Shown: positions 62,024-64,000 of the stretch, piece after piece
Position numbering within the stretch: the first letter of the stretch is position 1
Layout: every line of letters starts with the position of its first letter
NCBI GenBank assembly: GCA_002718415.1
Contig: PBEM01000006.1
Span: 208,350-272,349 of the forward strand
Reading direction: 5' to 3'
Origin: Chloroflexota bacterium
GTDB taxonomy: Bacteria > Chloroflexota > Dehalococcoidia > Lucifugimonadales > Lucifugimonadaceae
Length of the DNA: 64,000 nt
The notes under the pieces: model-generated
Database searches by the model: none
Told to the model about the DNA's origin: nothing
The model's input: the letters and a program-made list of their open reading frames with translations, nothing else
Program-made: the position numbers and the translations under genes

Positions 62024-62468
62024 ATCTCAATTCCTTCTCAAGCATTAAGCCTCTTAATTCATGGCTCTGGAAGAAGTTTCAAGTAAGTTTCAAGTAACCA
62101 GCATTTATAGACCCTATATTTATGGATTAAACCTCTACCAAAATGAATGTCATTAATAAGACCTTTAGTTGCTGGAGTTACATAGATACCCATATATCCT
62201 CCTGAGTGGCTTAAATGGTGTCCTCGTGTGCATATTAATGGGTAATAAATTAATGAATAACTACTGCTGGTAGAGTTAGCATGATAGAGAACATTATAAG
62301 AACGCCGATACACGCAGTCACACTATACTATTTATGGGTACACAGTCAGCGCGTTGAGCTATAAAAAGAGGTATCAAAATATCTCATTTTGTTGACATTT
62401 ATTGACATTTATTTATTTGAACTTGAGTTATTTAATTTTCTAAAAAAAATGACAATAAAACGCCCCTA

Positions 62469-62485
62469 GAAATTTAGTAAATTTC
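62469..62485. promoter_or_regulatory. Perfect palindrome upstream of 62551 ORF (possible operator)
   Basis: GAAATTT-agt-AAATTTC. Confidence 0.3.
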
Positions 62486-62550
62486 ATTGACAGGACTCAT
62501 TTTTAATTATTAGGTATGTGAATAAATAAAAATTTAATAAAGGAGTAAAA

Positions 62551-63060
62551 ATGATAATTTGTGATAAATGTCATGAAGAAATAAATAATAAGGAATTTAA
62601 TCCAGAACCTCATATAAAAAGAGGATACATAAATATAAATGATAACGTTACCTTTAAATACCAGAAAGATGCATTAAGGTGTTTTGGCTATAAAGGTGGA
62701 CACTACCAACAGGCAGTATGGAAGATACCAAAAACAAATAAGCGGGTATGGTTCCCTAAACTGGATATAGATGAGGATTGGAATAATTCTCTTAGTAATG
62801 ATGGTGAAAAAATTACCATGAAATTAAATAGTGGTGAAAGTTTAGATGATTGGTTCAGAAACAACAGAGGAGATAAGAATTGGTTAAAAAAGATAAAAAA
62901 TGGTGAAGACTTAAAAATTGACGTAGTATTCGGAAATGAAAAAAATCATCTTAACCAACGAGTTTATAAATTTATAGGAGAATTTGAAGTTTCTTCAGAA
63001 GAGACTGATGAATTTTCAATGGTATCTATTAGAAAGGCTACAAAAGTTTATTTAAGCTGA
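62551..63060 (+). CDS. Hypothetical protein with N-terminal CxxC
   Basis: 169 aa ORF preceded by AAAGGAG ribosome-binding-like site; MIICDKCHEEI; no family recognised. Confidence 0.75.
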   Translation: MIICDKCHEEINNKEFNPEPHIKRGYININDNVTFKYQKDALRCFGYKGGHYQQAVWKIPKTNKRVWFPKLDIDEDWNNSLSNDGEKITMKLNSGESLDDWFRNNRGDKNWLKKIKNGEDLKIDVVFGNEKNHLNQRVYKFIGEFEVSSEETDEFSMVSIRKATKVYLS

Positions 63061-63156
63061 AAAACTCCTCCTGCTCTATGCAGTACATCTGGATTCGCTT
63101 AGTTTCTTAATTCTTTTTAAAGTCCGAGCGTTGAGATTTTATATAATGTTTTCATT

Positions 63157-63855
63157 ATGAAAATCGTTGCTGTGTTTATAGTTACTATAATTTTGTTTCT
63201 TTTAGTCAGAGAAGTAGATGTTATAAGAGAAAAAATTCCTATTGATAATTTTATATCTCTATTTTCTGAATCAGAAATTCAAGACCTACCATTATTAAAA
63301 ACAACTGAAGAATTAGAGAAAGAAAAATTTCCAGAAGAATTATTTTCTATTACAGAGAAAGAAATGTCTGAACTGATAGAAAGTCTTAGCTTACAAGAAA
63401 AGTTAGATATGTATTGTGATGTAGATAATGTAATTGATGGAGATACGATAAGTGTAGATTGTGAGTATAATTCATGGAATATAAGATACCAACATATTGA
63501 TACTCCAGAAGCAAGAAAAAAAGTTGGAGGAAGGTGGATTGAAGACCCAGAATGTTATTCAAAAGAAGCTTCAGAATATAATAAAAAATTTGTTTCAAAC
63601 AGAGAAGTTATCCTAATTAATAAAAATTTTGAAAGAGATGTTTATGGGAGGCGTCTAGCGTATGTATATGTAAAAAATTATGAGGGTAATTATTTAAATA
63701 TAATTCCTATGATGGTGGCTAATGGATATGCAAAGGCTTATGAATATACTGGTAAATATATAGCCAAAACTTATGATAGTAATTATAAAAATATTAAAAA
63801 GCTAGAATCATATGCTAAAGATAATAATCTTGGTCTATGGGGAGAATGTAGTTAA
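63157..63855 (+). CDS. Membrane-anchored thermonuclease (SNase/TNase-fold) protein
   Basis: N-terminal TM helix; VIDGDTISVDC, IRYQHIDTPEAR, ERDVYGRRLAYVYV, SNase-like catalytic blocks. Confidence 0.9.
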   Translation: MKIVAVFIVTIILFLLVREVDVIREKIPIDNFISLFSESEIQDLPLLKTTEELEKEKFPEELFSITEKEMSELIESLSLQEKLDMYCDVDNVIDGDTISVDCEYNSWNIRYQHIDTPEARKKVGGRWIEDPECYSKEASEYNKKFVSNREVILINKNFERDVYGRRLAYVYVKNYEGNYLNIIPMMVANGYAKAYEYTGKYIAKTYDSNYKNIKKLESYAKDNNLGLWGECS

Positions 63856-64000
63856 TTTCCTATCTGAAAATTGAGTACCAAGCCAACAGTAATAATCAAT
63901 ACAGTTAAAAACCAAAAATTAGCTTCAATATCAACATTACTTGAGATAAATTTTTTATATAAATGGAAAGTAAATTTTAATGCCCTCCATAAACTGTGTA
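63852..64000 (-). CDS. C-terminal fragment of a possible membrane protein, cut by window edge
   Basis: Open minus-strand frame ...HSLWRALKFTFHLYKKFISSNVDIEANFWFLTVLIITVGLVLNFQIGN*, one hydrophobic segment; convergent with SNase. Confidence 0.35.
   Translation of the reverse strand, partial: HSLWRALKFTFHLYKKFISSNVDIEANFWFLTVLIITVGLVLNFQIGN

Noticed and set aside
63386-63598. 70-aa minus-strand ORF
   Set aside because: Antisense to the SNase domain.
1-64000. CRISPR array, rRNA operon, intact transposase/integrase, or known defence system
   Set aside because: No regularly spaced repeats, rRNA signatures, DDE/tyrosine/serine recombinase motifs or defence-system proteins recognised in the window.

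Overview
AT-rich bacterial chromosomal window with dense, mostly housekeeping gene content. It is probably a Chloroflexota / Dehalococcoidia-SAR202-like organism. This is an inference from a GT-C + DUF2298 'YYY'-motif giant membrane protein, a DUF5679-type zinc ribbon and a xanthine-dehydrogenase-family operon; no phylogeny was run. From left to right: an edge-truncated SDR that the ORF track missed; a molybdenum hydroxylase operon with two tandem catalytic subunits and a MoaD/ThiS-like protein; MFS, HIT, XRE and M16 genes; the 1416-aa GT-C/DUF2298 protein; a HAD hydrolase split by an apparent frameshift; M1 aminopeptidase; glnA; a trpS-trpE-trpE2-trpG-trpD-trpC-trpF run; peptidases and an AKR; a compositionally odd DUF5679 gene; pheST-moeA; a caa3-type cytochrome c oxidase cluster; rdgB-moaA-rnhA-moaC. 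Next is a roughly 16 kb surface-glycan locus punctuated by three tRNA genes: Met-CAT, Arg-GCG and Val-TAC. It encodes an ABC flippase, a NeuB-cupin fusion, a NeuA-like enzyme, heptose-type enzymes, an orphan E1 alpha/beta pair and two DegT aminotransferases. The window ends with an accessory stretch downstream of tRNA-Val. I found no CRISPR array, rRNA, intact mobile element or recognisable defence system. The strongest leads are the glycan locus with its unusual domain fusions, the HAD frameshift, the Y-to-F change at the GlnA adenylylation site, the roughly 40-bp near-repeats upstream of pheS, the high-GC DUF5679 gene and the tRNA-Arg(GCG).
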